Origin: Anthoceros angustus
Taxonomy: Eukaryota > Streptophyta > Anthocerotopsida > Anthocerotales > Anthocerotaceae
Direction of reading: 5' to 3'
Length of the DNA stretch: 64,000 nucleotides
Assembly: GCA_010909165.1 (NCBI GenBank)
Contig: MU008171.1
Span: 1,054,001-1,118,000 of the forward strand
Under the pieces are notes generated by a model. The model worked only from the letters and a program-made list of their open reading frames with translations, was not told where the DNA came from and searched no databases. Below are positions 10,934 through 21,359 of this stretch, one piece after another. Each line of letters opens with the position of its first letter. Position 1 is the first letter of the stretch. Both the position numbers and the translations under genes were made by a program.

Positions 10934-12086
10934 ATGGCGGATTCAGCAACGCCTTCCCCGTCCTGCCCCAGGTTGTGCATGGTTCTGCTTGCTCAAGTTC
11001 TGTTGGAAGGCTTTGACAGTTTCACATGTACCGGATGTCCTGATTCAGGCAACGAGATGGTGATGCTCTACTTCAGTACTACATTGCCGTGGATCGCCAG
11101 CAATATAAGATGGTGTCTGTGCTCTCCTGGACACCAGTTTTCAGGTTTCCTTGTAGTGACAGTGCTGAGATTGTATGGATGTGTTTGTATGGATGTATGC
11201 TTGAGATTTGAGGAGAAGACGGAGGGTCTGCATGAGATGTTTATGATGCTAGATCCGATGCCAGGGGACTCTTGTTGACCTGTTGGAGGTACTGGAGAGG
11301 AAGGGAGGGCTGCCGTTAAGTATCTGCTGCGGTTCTCGTGGTACTCTTGATGCTGTCTGTGCTGCACTCACGGCATGCCAGCAGTTTACCATAAGCTTTC
11401 TGGTATGTGGTAACGCCTTCCTTGCTGTAGAGCCTATGTTGCTAGTTGCACTTGTGAAAGCTACCGCACCTTGACTCTGACGCAAAGGGATGGGACAGCA
11501 CAGTGACCTTGCCGAAATTGAACGTACCTCCACGTTGGATTCTTATCGAAACTCAATACTGGAATGGAATGAGAGCATGGAAGGTGTCCGATTAGGGGTG
11601 CAAGGAACCGACTCCAGAAAATTGCCGTCCCATCTGCTGGTCATGACTGACGTTTGCTTGCCTTCGAATTCCTTAGGAGAGGCCCCCCTGGCTGGCCGAG
11701 TGATGATAAACTACGACCTGCCAAGCAAAAAGGTGTGAGCCATGTCACATCTGTGTTGTTGCTTTTTCATTGTTCAGGCTTTGCTTCAGTCAGCTGTCTT
11801 TGCAGGAAGCGTACATGCGACGAATAGGGGCTTGCTTAAGTCACTCAGCAGCAGTAGGAAGCAGTACTGGTGTTGGAAGCCTCGTTGCAGGTTACCATTT
11901 TTCCCGCTACTCTGAAATTTTAGAGACGAAGTGCTAGTAGTAACCTGGCCATTCTGAGGTGCAGGCGGAGTAGTGATTAACGTTGTTGTCGGAGGAGAAG
12001 TGAACACACTAAGAGGCATAGAGGAGAGCTGTGGTGTTGTGATTGAAGAGATGCCCATTCATGTAAGAGCTTTCTCAGCTTTCTGA
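10934..12086 (+). CDS. DEAD-box-helicase-like protein with only the C-terminal helicase domain
   Basis: Exons 11265-11402, 11499-11732, 11806-11890 and 11965-12086 join in phase into 192 residues. They read LEVLERKGGLPLSICCGSR, then SDLAEIERT, VMTDVCLP, GRVMINYDLPSKK, EAYMRRI, VVINVVVGG and EESCGVVIEEMPI. This is the helicase C-domain of a plant eIF4A/DEAD-like family (as Arabidopsis At2g28600), with INYDLP in place and RI replacing the HRxGR arginine finger motif. A first exon from ATG 10934 (MADSATPSP) is possible but its splice is uncertain. The N-terminal RecA domain (Walker A, DEAD) is absent: only 350 bp remain before the divergent neighbour. Either the gene is 5'-truncated, or it encodes a reduced, probably non-ATPase protein. 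The stop may be later if an intron starts at 12063. Confidence 0.62.
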
Positions 12087-12434
12087 GCTTCTTGCTTTTA
12101 GTCTCCCCGCTATTTGTGTTTATCACCCCTGTTTTCCAGGCCATTTGTTTCACAGTTGCTGATACTGTACTCATTGACAGATTTCCGAGCTTTTATGGTG
12201 AGTGCATGAGCTGCTGTGGGAGTTGCAAGAGGCATGGCCGCTTCAGAAAGTCGACGCCTTTTTATCCAAAGCTGGTTGGCTTGGCAGAGAGTTTAGTCGT
12301 TCTTGGAAGATAAAATATTCTGGTTGATATTTTCTGTTAGTTTGGGGAGTTTCTGGACCGTATCGTTCCGTTCAAGGTTCATAGTGTGATTTCTTTTTAC
12401 GGTGAATTGCCTCTCGAAGGAGGATATGAGGAAG
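12087..12434. other. 3' region of the helicase-like gene
   Basis: No coding sequence recognised; probably 3' UTR followed by repeat-derived DNA. Confidence 0.4.
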
Positions 12435-13359
12435 GGCACAGGTGAAATAAGATAGAAAGATGAAATATTAAAAAAGATAAAAAAAGAATTGGTAATTGTC
12501 ATGTCTAGAAGATGCATGTGTTGCATGCTTCAAGCAATCTCTTTGAATTTTAGTAATAGTAAAAGTGAAATGAGATAAGGAAGTGAAATATTAAAAAAGA
12601 TAAAAAAATTAGTTAATAGTTACTATATTAAAGAGATGCATGTGTTGCATGCTTCCTGCAATCTTCTTATTAGAGAGGAATTGCTGCAGTCATTAGTAGC
12701 AGCCTAGAGAGGACTCAGAGTGATCTAATGAAGAGCTGCCTAGAGAGGACTCTGAGTGATCAGTGGTCTACAAAAATCTCCTTATCGCGGACGGCTACAA
12801 AAATCTCCCTATCTCGGACGGCAATATCTTGGGGGTGGTTGGGGATTATAGGGTAGATTAATACAGGGGAACGCCTCCCCTGGCCTGGTGCTCGTCATGG
12901 GTTGTCCCTTTTCGGCTCAAGGTAGATGGGATTTCCCATCTCATTCTTTTTATAAAGTCTCTACATTCTCCTCCAAAAATCTCATGAGTTACCAGCTACC
13001 TAGTTGAGGTGAATTTGCGGGATATATCAGGGCTAGAGCAAGGGGCGCTGCAAGCTTTGTGTTGAGAGAGCTATGGAGAGCCTCGTTAGTGAGATTGTCG
13101 TTGAGTCAAGGGCAGTAGCCAGTTGGGTGTAGATAGCCAGACTCAAGTGTGTATTCTGTGAATAAAAGCAGCACCTTGAAGAAGTGATTTGCGAGTCGTC
13201 AATTGACGGTGCGCTACTTTGAGCCTTAGTACTGCGTCATGAAATTGAGAGCGCTGAGCATTGTGCAAGTCTCTATGTGGAGTGAATTAGCGAGGTCTTA
13301 GACTGTTGGGAAGCCAGTAGCTGCCGCTTCCTTATTGACTGCATAGTGAGGGGCGTTAC
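12435..13359 (+). repeat. 5' LTR of the Gypsy element
   Basis: Ends GGGGCGTTAC just before the primer binding site. Its first part holds a duplication of about 110 bp (GAAATATTAAAAAAGATAAAAAA appears in both halves). It has also taken up a copy of the dispersed repeat at 12875-12975. Confidence 0.7.
12875..12975 (-). repeat. Dispersed repeat family, copy B (inverted)
   Basis: The reverse complement reads GTAGAGACTTTATAAA, then GAGATGGG, CCCATCTACCTTGAGC and CAACCCATGACGAG. It matches copies A (7036) and C (24064) in the same order. Confidence 0.55.
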
Positions 13360-13363
13360 TTTG

Positions 13364-13374
13364 TGGTATCAGAG
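13364..13374 (+). other. Primer binding site of the Gypsy element
   Basis: TGGTATCAGAG, complementary to the 3' end of plant initiator tRNA-Met, lies 4 bases after the LTR end. Confidence 0.85.
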
Positions 13375-13675
13375 TGTAGTCCATTCCTCGGAGTGACTAG
13401 AGAGTGCACAAGATGGTCAATGAGAAGCACAAGCAGATGCTCAAGAAGTGTCATGCCAATCATCTGCCTCAACTTCTTGATCTTGAGAAGAAGATCAGCA
13501 ACGTGACAAAGAGAACTCACCGCCTAAAGATACTGCGGGCCATCTGGAAATAAATCAAAGGATTGGAAGAAACAGATGATGGAAGCCTTTTTTGAAGTTC
13601 TATCAAAAGTTTTAGACTTCTGGCTACTGCCCTTGACTCAACGAAGGGCTACTGATAGATTCAACTGATCTAGTT

Positions 13676-14563
13676 GATAGATTCAACAAGCAAGCGCACT
13701 TTATCCCTACCAAGAAGCGAGTGAAAGCTTGTGAAGTTGCTCAGTTCAAGAAGTATTTCTATGTGTTACATGCACTACCTATGCAGATTGTGAGTGGCAG
13801 AGATCCCAGATTCACTTCAGAGTTTTGGCAACATCTTATGAAGAGATTAAGAGTGCAATTATGTTTGAGCACAGCGTACCACCCTGATACAGAGAGGGTC
13901 AACAAGGAGGGTGAACAGAATCCAAGCAGAATACTTACGATACTATGTATAGATAGACCAATGGGACTGGAGTGATCATCTTGAGGATGAAGAGTTTTAT
14001 TATAATAACACTGTACATAGTTCCACAGGCTATACACTTTTTCAGATGACGAAGCAATGGACGTAGTTTTCATATTAAATGTTGAAGTGTTTGAGACAAC
14101 AGCAAGAGAACCACGTGAGTTTATTGAGCAATTGAAGGCTAGACATGAAGTTGCCAAGAAGATTTTGTCCAAAGCTCAAGAAAGCCAAAAGCAGTTTGCT
14201 AACAGGTACAGGAAAGAGGCAGAGTTTCAAGTAGGTAACAAGGTGTGGCTAAAATTTAAGAATTTCTCACTACCACAAGGGTTGACCTCAAAGTTTAGGC
14301 TTAAGTATGGAGAACCTTTTGTAGTTTTGAAGCACATTGCAAATGTGGCTTACAAACTACAACTACTTGATTGGATCTTCTCTCATAATGTGTTTTATGT
14401 GTCTTTGCTGAAATCATTTGTGATTTTGAAAGAGAAGGATATGAACAGGCAGGATTATGTCATCGTAGTTCAGCACAAACTTCATGGACTACGAGAGATT
14501 GTTGAATTCCTAGCAGAAAAGAAGTGTCTATTGTTCTTGGTTATGTACCATAATATCTGGTAA
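13676..14563 (+). pseudogene. Gypsy integrase remnant
   Basis: Broken open frames: HFIPTKKRVKACEVAQ and IVSGRDPRFTSEFWQ with YHPDTERVNK (integrase core), then from 14100 EFIEQLKARHEVAKKIL, FQVGNKVWLKFKNF and LKYGEPFVVLKHI (integrase C-terminal domain of the Gypsy group). There is at least one frame change near 13975-14060. The last catalytic Glu region is degraded (TERVNK where QTERVN is usual). No chromodomain is seen. Confidence 0.85.
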
Positions 14564-14689
14564 GGCTTAATGGTTATGCAGATCCTGTCTGAGTTTCACT
14601 TGAAGATGTGCAACAAGGATCATGGATGATCTCACGTTACACCGAAGGTCATTGAGAACAATGACGTCTTCCCAGTGAGGGAGAGAGTA

Positions 14690-15924
14690 ATAGCATAGGT
14701 GAAATGAGGGTAGAAAGATGAAATGTTAAAAGAGGTAATAGTTAGTAATTGTCATGTTAAGAAATGCATGTGTTGCATGCTTCATGCAATCTCCTATTAC
14801 AGAGGACTTGCTGGCACCTCTAATGAAGAGCTCACCTAGAGAAACTCTTAGTGATCAGTGGTCTACAATAATCCCCTAAGTTAACAGTTGCCTAGTTGAG
14901 GTGAGCCTAAGCAAGTGCTTTGAGCATTGGTTTATCATTCAGTTCATTGTGCGTTGCAAGCTTTGTGTTGAGAGAGTTGTGGAGAACCTAGCTAGTGAGC
15001 TTGTCTTTGAGTCAAGGGCAATAGCTAGTTGGGCGTAGATAGCTAGACTCTATTATATGAATAAAGATCATACCTCGAAAAAGTGGTATGTGAGTTATCA
15101 GTTGACGATGGGCTACTTGAAGCCTAGTGTGGACGATGGGCTACTTGGAGCCTAGTGCTACGTGGTGAGATTGAGAGCGCTACGAGTTGTGCAAGTCTCT
15201 ATGTGAAATGAATTGATAAGGTCCTAGACCACAGGGAAGTTAGGACTTGCCGAGAGATGTGCAAGTCTATATGTAGGATGAATTGGTGAGGTCGTGGTCT
15301 ATATGTAGCATGAATTGGCAAAATCCTAGACCACGTGGAAGCCAACATTTGATGAGAGATGTGCAAGCCTATATGTGGCATGAATTGGCGAGGTCTTGGA
15401 CCCTGGGGACGCCAAGTCCGCATAAACCAGTACTTGCGGAGAAATGTGCAAGTCTATATATGTGGCATGAATTGGCGAAGTCTCAGACCCTGGGAAGCCA
15501 AGTCTGCATAAACCAGTACTTGCGGAGAAATGTGCAAGTTTTTATGTGGCATGAATATAAACCACTACTTGCGGAGAAATGTGCAAGTTTCTATGTGGCA
15601 TGAATATGAACCAGTACTTGCGGAAAAATGTGCAAGTTTATATGTGGCATGAATTGGCGAGGTCTTAGACCCTGGGGAAGCCAAGTCCGCATAAACCAGT
15701 ACTTGCGGAGAAATGTGCAAGTCTATATGTGGAGTGAATTGCCAAAATCCTAGACCGCGGGAAGCGCGCGACAGTATGTGGACTCTGAGTTGAGAATTGT
15801 GCAAGCCTTTATGTAGAGTGAATTGGCGAAATCCTAGACCACGGGGAAGCCTAGGGTCAAAGAAGCCAGCACTTGGCGCTTGCTGGAAGCGCTTCCTTAA
15901 TAGCTTCGTAGCAAGGGGCGTTAC
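14690..15924 (+). repeat. 3' LTR of the Gypsy element, expanded
   Basis: Same LTR as 12435-13359 but about 300 bp longer because of the tandem array at 15185-15860. Confidence 0.7.
15185..15860 (+). repeat. Tandem array inside the Gypsy LTR
   Basis: About eight imperfect copies of a 50-110-bp unit, each with GTGCAAGTCTATATGTGG, ATGAATTGGCGA, AGACC(C/A) and most with AACCAGTACTTGCGGA. Some copies lack the middle. Spacing is irregular and there are no unique spacers. Confidence 0.85.
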
Positions 15925-16188
15925 AACGGGAGACTTGTGTGCAAGCTATTCTCTTTAGCATTAAGTGGAGTTCACCACGTCCGAGGTCTAGCCACACAAC
16001 AATGCCGAGGTTCGATTATTACAGCTGAACGGAGGTGGCTCGGCATGAAGTTGAAATTTCACGGGCCACACGAAGTGAGCCTAATCTTCGGGAAATAGGA
16101 ATCGTCATGGCCACCTCAGGCTGTCTGTATGGCACCGGCAACTCACAGACAAGCAAGCAAGCTTCCGACAGCGACCCCGACGGCTTGG
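15925..16188. other. Intergenic
   Basis: Between the Gypsy LTR and the stop codon of the methyltransferase gene; probably contains its 3' UTR. Nothing else recognised. Confidence 0.4.
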
Positions 16189-16800
16189 CTAAGACTGGAG
16201 GGCCTTCCCAGCCGTGTACAAGTACAGACTGATGCCATCAACTCTTGCGACCGACGATGGCTCCCATCTCCCAAACGGCCAGCAGAACGACACAACACGG
16301 GCACCCGCAGGCAGTTCCTGCTGGAGCTTGGGCAGCAGCAAATCATTCCCCCGTTCCGTCAAATAAAGTGTCACGACAGAGGACCTGGACAGATCTACAG
16401 CGAGTGCATCACAGAGCTCAAGAGTAATCATGTGCCCCAACCCAGCCTGCTGCACCGCTCTTTGCGCTTCGGCAAAGAGAGCAGAATCCAGCTCCACACC
16501 GTGCCCCTTGGCCCCGCACTGCTTGGCCGCTGCGCAAGGCAACATCCTATCAACACCCCCCAAGTACACCAGACCACAAGAGGCAAGCAATCCCCGGTCC
16601 ATCCCTTGCTTCACTCATCCACCTGCAATGAGAAGGCGAGCGTCACCGCAACCGAGGTCTACCACAGAGTCGCACGACTGCACTTGAGCAAGCTCCAGCA
16701 TGCGCCGAACCACATGCGGCGGCGTGGCGACATGCGGGGCGAGCCGCTGGCGCATCCAGTAACGCAGCCACAGATCGAGCCGCAGCTTCTGTGCCGCCAT
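16189..16800 (-). CDS. FAM173/ATPSCKMT-type protein-lysine methyltransferase
   Basis: Two exons, 16800-16623 and 16529-16189, join in phase to 172 residues. The SAM-binding motif VVDLGCGDARLLIAAAK spans the splice. It is followed by GVELD (acidic loop), DALAVDLS and VVTLYL, the order of the FAM173 family, whose animal members methylate lysines on the mitochondrial ATP synthase c-subunit and the ADP/ATP carrier. The N-terminal family motif appears as HVATPPHVVRRML. It is short because the N-terminal membrane segment of animal ATPSCKMT is absent, as in compact plant and bacterial relatives. The target in this plant is unknown. Divergent from SKIP31, 255 bp between start codons. Confidence 0.85.
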
Positions 16801-17055
16801 GTAGCACTCCCCCTTCGCTCCAGAGTTAGGGCAACCGAAGAAGCAGATTCTTTAGAGCAGCGGCATCCAGATATTATTTGAGCAGGAAACCTGAAAGGAG
16901 CGGAAAAAGGAAACTTGTCCTACGGTTACAGAAATAAAGGAAAGAAAGAATAGGCTGGCTATATAAATGACGGCGTAGCCCATGTCTGGAATGCCTTCCA
17001 CCGACGCTCCTTCTCCTGGCCGGTGAGGCCTCACCGTGCGATTAGTGCAGCAGCC
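16801..17055. promoter_or_regulatory. Candidate bidirectional promoter
   Basis: 255 bp between the divergent start codons of the methyltransferase (-) and SKIP31 (+). A TATATAAAT element lies at about 16960, oriented for SKIP31. Confidence 0.45.
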
Positions 17056-18168
17056 ATGGCCCCCGCTGCGGATGAGGAGGCGGGGCTCGAGAAGGAGGGG
17101 GAGGCGGGCGAAGCGGAGGAGCAGAGGGTGGAAATCCAGGTTCTTGTGGATGATGATGATGATGATGATGATGATGCCTTGGCACAGTTTCTGGAGGACG
17201 AGGTGCTGGGCTGGAACGGCAGCGAGGAGGGATGTGGAGAGGGCGACAATGTGCATGAGGATGTGCAAGGGAGGCACAAGAGGAGGCGGGTAGAGGCGAT
17301 GCAAGAGTGCTGGAAACCGGGGGATGGCCCGGAAGGTGCTCTGACAGGCACTATAGGGAAGATTCCTCCCGAGCTGTTCCCTAGCATCTTGAAATTTCTC
17401 TCTTCTGAGGATCTGTCCATGTGTGCATCAGTTTGCCACTTCTTTCGAGTAGCCGCTTCTGACGAGAGTCTGTGGCGGAGGCTGTACTGTCTTAGGTGGG
17501 GCGCCCCCTCCTCCTCGGATCAGCGCAAAAAGCCTCGCGGCTGCGCCTGGAAGCAGCTCTACTTTGAGCGTGACAAAGCAGACATGGTTGAAATTGTGAT
17601 GAACACTCCCACTGAGTTCCGGGAGTACTACGTCCAGATGCAGGTGGCGAAGCGCAGCCAGGCGCCCCTCCCCTCTCAGGTTCGTGATGACCTAGTTGTG
17701 GTAGATTCCTCCCTAGCTGATCAGATGAAGGCATGGCTACACAGTAGGAGGCTGTCGGACGCTAATTGCAAGGACCACTGGTGCTCTGGAAGGACGTGCT
17801 CCTACTACCAGATTGGTGATGTGTTCCTGTGTGAAAAAACAGGGCGTGCTCATGTGTGTGATGATACTTGCCGGGAGACAGTCCTGGATCCCTCCAGTGA
17901 GCTCCTGGTGTGCACTGTCTCGGGTCGCTGCTTCGACAGTTGGGTCACTCTGACTGAAGAGGATGATGCGGAGCCAAGCCAGGGTCAGGTGGATGCGGGC
18001 ACCGTGATGGAGGAAGCAGACCCGTTGATGGGCTCGGGCAGGTTGGCCCGTGCCTACTGGTTGGGCTACAGCTGCGTGGATGAGCGAGAGCTGGACCAAG
18101 CCATGGAAGAGATCATCTACCCCAAGCCACTGACTCGTAGGCCAGGCCGATACATCCGTCCCAACTGA
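17056..18168 (+). CDS. SKIP31: F-box protein SKIP31
   Basis: Intronless, 370 residues, started at the ATG at 17056 (MAPAADEE) with a purine at -3 in context GCAGCCATGG; an upstream in-frame extension lacks ATG. Residues 32-40 are nine aspartates encoded by a GAT run, and 73-78 are a basic RHKRRR patch. The F-box lies at about 101-145 (IPPELFPSILKFLSSEDL, then SLWRRLY). The C-terminal half has the cysteine/histidine set of SKIP31: HWCSGRTCSYYQ, FLCEKTGRAHVCDDTC and LLVCTVSGRCFDSW. SKIP31 is a substrate receptor of SCF E3 ubiquitin ligases through SKP1/ASK. No frame damage is seen. Confidence 0.92.
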   Translation: MAPAADEEAGLEKEGEAGEAEEQRVEIQVLVDDDDDDDDDALAQFLEDEVLGWNGSEEGCGEGDNVHEDVQGRHKRRRVEAMQECWKPGDGPEGALTGTIGKIPPELFPSILKFLSSEDLSMCASVCHFFRVAASDESLWRRLYCLRWGAPSSSDQRKKPRGCAWKQLYFERDKADMVEIVMNTPTEFREYYVQMQVAKRSQAPLPSQVRDDLVVVDSSLADQMKAWLHSRRLSDANCKDHWCSGRTCSYYQIGDVFLCEKTGRAHVCDDTCRETVLDPSSELLVCTVSGRCFDSWVTLTEEDDAEPSQGQVDAGTVMEEADPLMGSGRLARAYWLGYSCVDERELDQAMEEIIYPKPLTRRPGRYIRPN

Positions 18169-18755
18169 TGCTCGTCCCAGGGGGTAGGAGATGGCATGGC
18201 TGTAGCGGCTTGGATGATCCATGACTGTCTTCCCTCAAGTGTCATGATGCCTCGGGCGTCCCTGTGTAACCAGGAATATACACTGCTGGAAATGTAGCAC
18301 GCGGTAGGCTTAGCATGATTCTTTGTAGTATATTTATCCTGGAGGTTTTCGCCATCTACCGTGCATCGAGGTTCTTCGACAGGGCATCTTTCAGGTTGCC
18401 GTAAACATCGTCAAAGAACATAGAAGATGTGTAGAATACTTTTCTTATCGTTTACATCATCCTGATATTTTATGACAGCTTCTGCCGTGATCCTTGGAGG
18501 ATCTGGGGCCCTCGGGCCCCACCCTCCGCTACACCTAATACGAGTGGGGCGGGACATACAACAGGAAGACAAGTCCAAACGTTGTGGCAATGTCGATAGT
18601 GGATCTGTCTGGTTCTAATTTTCTATGTAATCTCTAGGTATGGTTCTCATTTTCCCTGTTATCTCTAGGTATGGTTCTAACTTTCTCTATAATCTCGGTA
18701 CTCTTAGGAGGGAAGTTTGTGTTAGGAGGAAAGTTTCTTCAGCGTTTCTTGAGCG
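18169..18755. other. 3' region of SKIP31 and intergenic
   Basis: Probably 3' UTR, then spacer with a short imperfect repeat of CTAGGTATGGTTCT(A/C) at 18630-18690. No gene seen. Confidence 0.45.
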
Positions 18756-18756
18756 T

Positions 18757-19080
18757 CTGGAATGGTCATGAATGCCATGCATGGAATGGTCATGAATGCC
18801 ATGCATGGAATGGCCATGAATGCCATGAATGCCATGGCCATGAATGCCATGAATGCCATGCATGGAATGGCCATGAATGCCATGAATGCCATGCATGGAA
18901 TGGCCATGAATGCCATGAATGTCACTCATGGAATGGCCATGAATGCCATGAATGCCATGCATGGAATGGCCATGAATTCCATGAATGGAATGGCCATGAA
19001 TGCCATGAACTCCATGAATGGAATGGCCATGAATGCCATGAACTCCATGCATGGAATGGCCATGAATGTCATGCATGGTA
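18757..19080. repeat. ATG-rich minisatellite (GGAATGGCCATGAATGCC-based)
   Basis: About 320 bp of variants of GGAATGG(C/T)CATGAATGCCATG with one or two extra ATGAATGCC steps and the palindromes ATGGCCAT and ATGCAT. Unit length is mostly 24-42 bp. Because it lacks stop triplets it is open in several frames on both strands, which produces artificial ORFs. Confidence 0.92.
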
Positions 19081-19084
19081 TGTG

Positions 19085-19680
19085 TCACACACTCGATGGA
19101 TCAAGGCACGGCATGGCGTTTCCAATCAAACAAGACATGACATTGCATGCTTGATGGACCGTGACATGGAAGGTGCATGCAGAATTCGAATAGGGACACC
19201 TAAACCTAATCTTGGTTTGGCTTACCTAACTGAGGTGATCGATGCTTTTAGGGTTGTGCCTGACTTATTCTTGGCCTGTTGCATGAGGTATGAGCAGGGT
19301 ACTAAGTTGGAGTCTAACGGCTGGCAGCTGTGCCTTTGTTTAGGGTTGAACGTATAGCAGGCATGGCTCGGTCACCATCAACTGCCAAGCGGAGCCAATA
19401 GGCTACGAGTAAATCGGTGAGCAGCCGAGGCCAGGCCAGGTCAGGCCAGGTCAGGCCTAGGCAATACAAGCTGAAGCATCTTGTGGTGAAGCTGGTGTTC
19501 AAGAGTTGCCACCAAGGAGACTGACAAGGAAACTTGGTATTCCTCAGGTGCATAGGTCAAACGAGGGGACCCGTACAATAAGAGAGGAAGGTGGAGCAAA
19601 AGAGGATGCAACTGCTACCAAGCAAGAAACTCAGGGTTCCCAAACTTCAATTGTCCGTGTACAAAAGTTTAGAGAGCGGC
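19085..19680. other. Unrecognised spacer
   Basis: No gene recognised. Contains a small GGCCAGGTCAGGCCAGGTCA repeat at about 19430-19460. Confidence 0.4.
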
Positions 19681-19689
19681 AGTGAGCTA

Positions 19690-20285
19690 TGGCCATTGTT
19701 TCTAGTGTTAAGGAATGCTCAGTACGTCGCAAGCAAGATGTGGCTCGCAAATTAGCTCGTCAGTTTCTAGAGCTTACAAGTGGATACATAGCAGAATGTT
19801 GTAAAGACATTCTGGAGAAGTTTAGTCACCTACCATTGCCGAAGATGTTTCGACCAAGAGCTTGAAAGGATGCCAAAGACAGCCAATTGGGAGCATTGTT
19901 GTTGAAGAATGTGCGTGAGGCTGGCACAAGTTTAAAGGATGTTCAAGTTGGTGACAAATTGCGGGCAAGGAACCCCTTGTTTAACATTATCTTATCAAAG
20001 GATATCCAAAGAAAGGGCCTAGTTTCGAGCCTTTCTCGGCACATAGGAGTGAGCAGGAGGCACATCCATTGAGCTTTGAGCACCAAACAGGCAGGATATG
20101 TTCTAGGCAAGAGAACATGGTGTGGGGCTGGAAGGAAAGCAAGGTCTAACATCCTTCCGGCCTATGTAAAAGCAAGCATCGTCCAATTTTAGGAATCTGC
20201 TTCTCATCCTTCGTCAAACACAAAAGATACCAAGCGGCTACGGACAGCAGCTAAAACATTCATCAACCACATCACGCACTTTCTT
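19690..20285 (+). pseudogene. N-terminal block of a cysteine-rich transposon-like protein
   Basis: A degenerate coding block with frames broken by a few stops: RKLARQFLELTSGYI, LLKNVREAGTSLKDV, then a helix-turn-helix-like LSRHIGVSRRHIH, and further on VKASIVQF and a HFLDMSQ-like end. The order (DNA-binding helix-turn-helix, then a segment ending in HFLDMSQ) recalls the N-terminal part of large transposon-type proteins seen mainly in aquatic eukaryotes. This recognition is from memory and tentative. Confidence 0.4.
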
Positions 20286-20759
20286 GACATGTCACAAGTA
20301 CGTTTGGGTTATGGTTTTGTGCCTTCGTGTGATGCTTGATCCATGTTATTGCTGGTTGCCATTTACATGTTGTTTGGGCATCTGCTTGAGTGTGTGTGAA
20401 TGCCTAGTGTACATGTTCATTGTAACCTTAGTTTGGCATCTGCTTGGGGGACATGATGGCAAACTTTGATGCTGCAGTTTTGGTTCATTTGAGGTGTGGC
20501 AAATTGCATGTACCAAGCTGTAACAGAGGCTCTAGCCTGACAAAGCTATGGGTTCATAAGCTTTCTGACTCATTTGAGTGTGTGTAAATGCCTAGTGTAG
20601 ATGTTTGATTGTGAACCTCAATTAGGCATCTGCTTGGGGGCTTGGGGATTTGTGGGCAAATTGTGGCACTGGTGTTCAAGTTCATCTAAGGTGTGGCAGA
20701 TCGCATGTGTGATGGGTGAATTCTCCTCGCTTTTGTGAGGAACACCGGACATTCAAGTA

Positions 20760-20910
20760 GGGCGTGAGCTTTGAGAAGTTGAAGCCATTTTTTGTGAAGA
20801 GCCTGCAGGAGCGTAATCTTTGTTGTTGCCAGTATCATGTAGAGATGGCCCTTTTGAAGGATGCGTTGAATGGCCTCCGTGGGACTCTCTCTTGTGTCCA
20901 TCCCGTGGTC
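20760..20910 (+). pseudogene. Middle block of the same transposon-like protein
   Basis: Reads SFEKLKPFFVKSLQERNLCC followed by a QYHVEMALLKDAL segment. The pattern 'KPFFV...C-C-x-x-H' is the part that follows the helix-turn-helix region in that protein type. Same strand and order as the blocks at 19690 and 22560. Confidence 0.4.
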
Positions 20911-20989
20911 TTTGCCATTGTTCTTGTGAGGTCTGTGCTTTGCCAGGTACTCTCCCATTGTTTGTAATGCTTCCTCCACATGTGTGGTG

Positions 20990-21241
20990 TCCGTGAGACT
21001 ACTTTGTCAAAGTGCTCTACATGCGAAGGCAGCTAGATTGGTGGTGAAGGAATATAGCCAAGAACAAGGCATCGACTACAATGAGACCTTTACTCCAGTG
21101 ACCAAATTTGTGTCAATAAGGACCTTACTTGCAGTGGGAGCAATTGATGATTTGGAGATTGATCAAATGGATGTAAAAACTATATTTCTCAATGGAGACT
21201 TGGAGGAGGACATTTATATGGAGAAGAAGAAGTTGCAGTAG
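20990..21241 (+). pseudogene. Copia reverse transcriptase fragment
   Basis: ARLVVKEYSQEQGIDYNETF, then PVTKFVSIRTLL and QMDVKTIFLNGDLEEDIYM: the central Copia RT up to the leucine-asparagine-glycine motif. It stops at a TAG at 21239-21241. No LTRs seen around it. Confidence 0.9.
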
Positions 21242-21359
21242 AAGAAGTTGCGGTAATAACAGCGGAATAACGAGCAAATCAGGCCTACAACCCACGCACC
21301 AAGGCCGCTCGAGTCTCCCATATGTTACAGCAAGTCGCTGCTCGATTCTCTACCAACTT

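Larger units (their letters stand above)
12435..15924 (+). mobile_element. Ty3/Gypsy LTR element, internally deleted
   Basis: Left LTR about 12435-13359 and right LTR about 14690-15924 share GGTGAAAT...GATGAAAT, ATGCATGTGTTGCATGCTT, GATCAGTGGTCTACA, GCAAGCTTTGTGTTGAGAGA and the end GGGGCGTTAC. Directly after the left LTR is TGGTATCAGAG, the initiator-Met primer binding site. Before the right LTR is the purine run GAGGGAGAGAG. Only about 1.3 kb lies inside: a short gag-like ORF (13413-13553) and integrase remnants on the plus strand; protease, RT and RNase H are missing. LTR starts are approximate and no target-site duplication could be fixed. Confidence 0.82.

Noticed and set aside
15185-15860. 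Possible CRISPR-like array
   Set aside because: Units vary in length, join without unique spacers and lie within a retrotransposon LTR of a plant genome.
16129-16881. 250-residue plus-strand ORF
   Set aside because: Lies antisense to both exons of the FAM173-type methyltransferase and has no recognisable domain.
17031-17420. 129-residue minus-strand Ser-rich ORF
   Set aside because: Antisense of the GAT-repeat and acidic part of SKIP31.
18687-19357. Long overlapping ORFs on both strands with HGIHGH or NGHECH repeats
   Set aside because: They are produced by the stop-free minisatellite at 18757-19080; no splice context, domain or non-repetitive conserved part.
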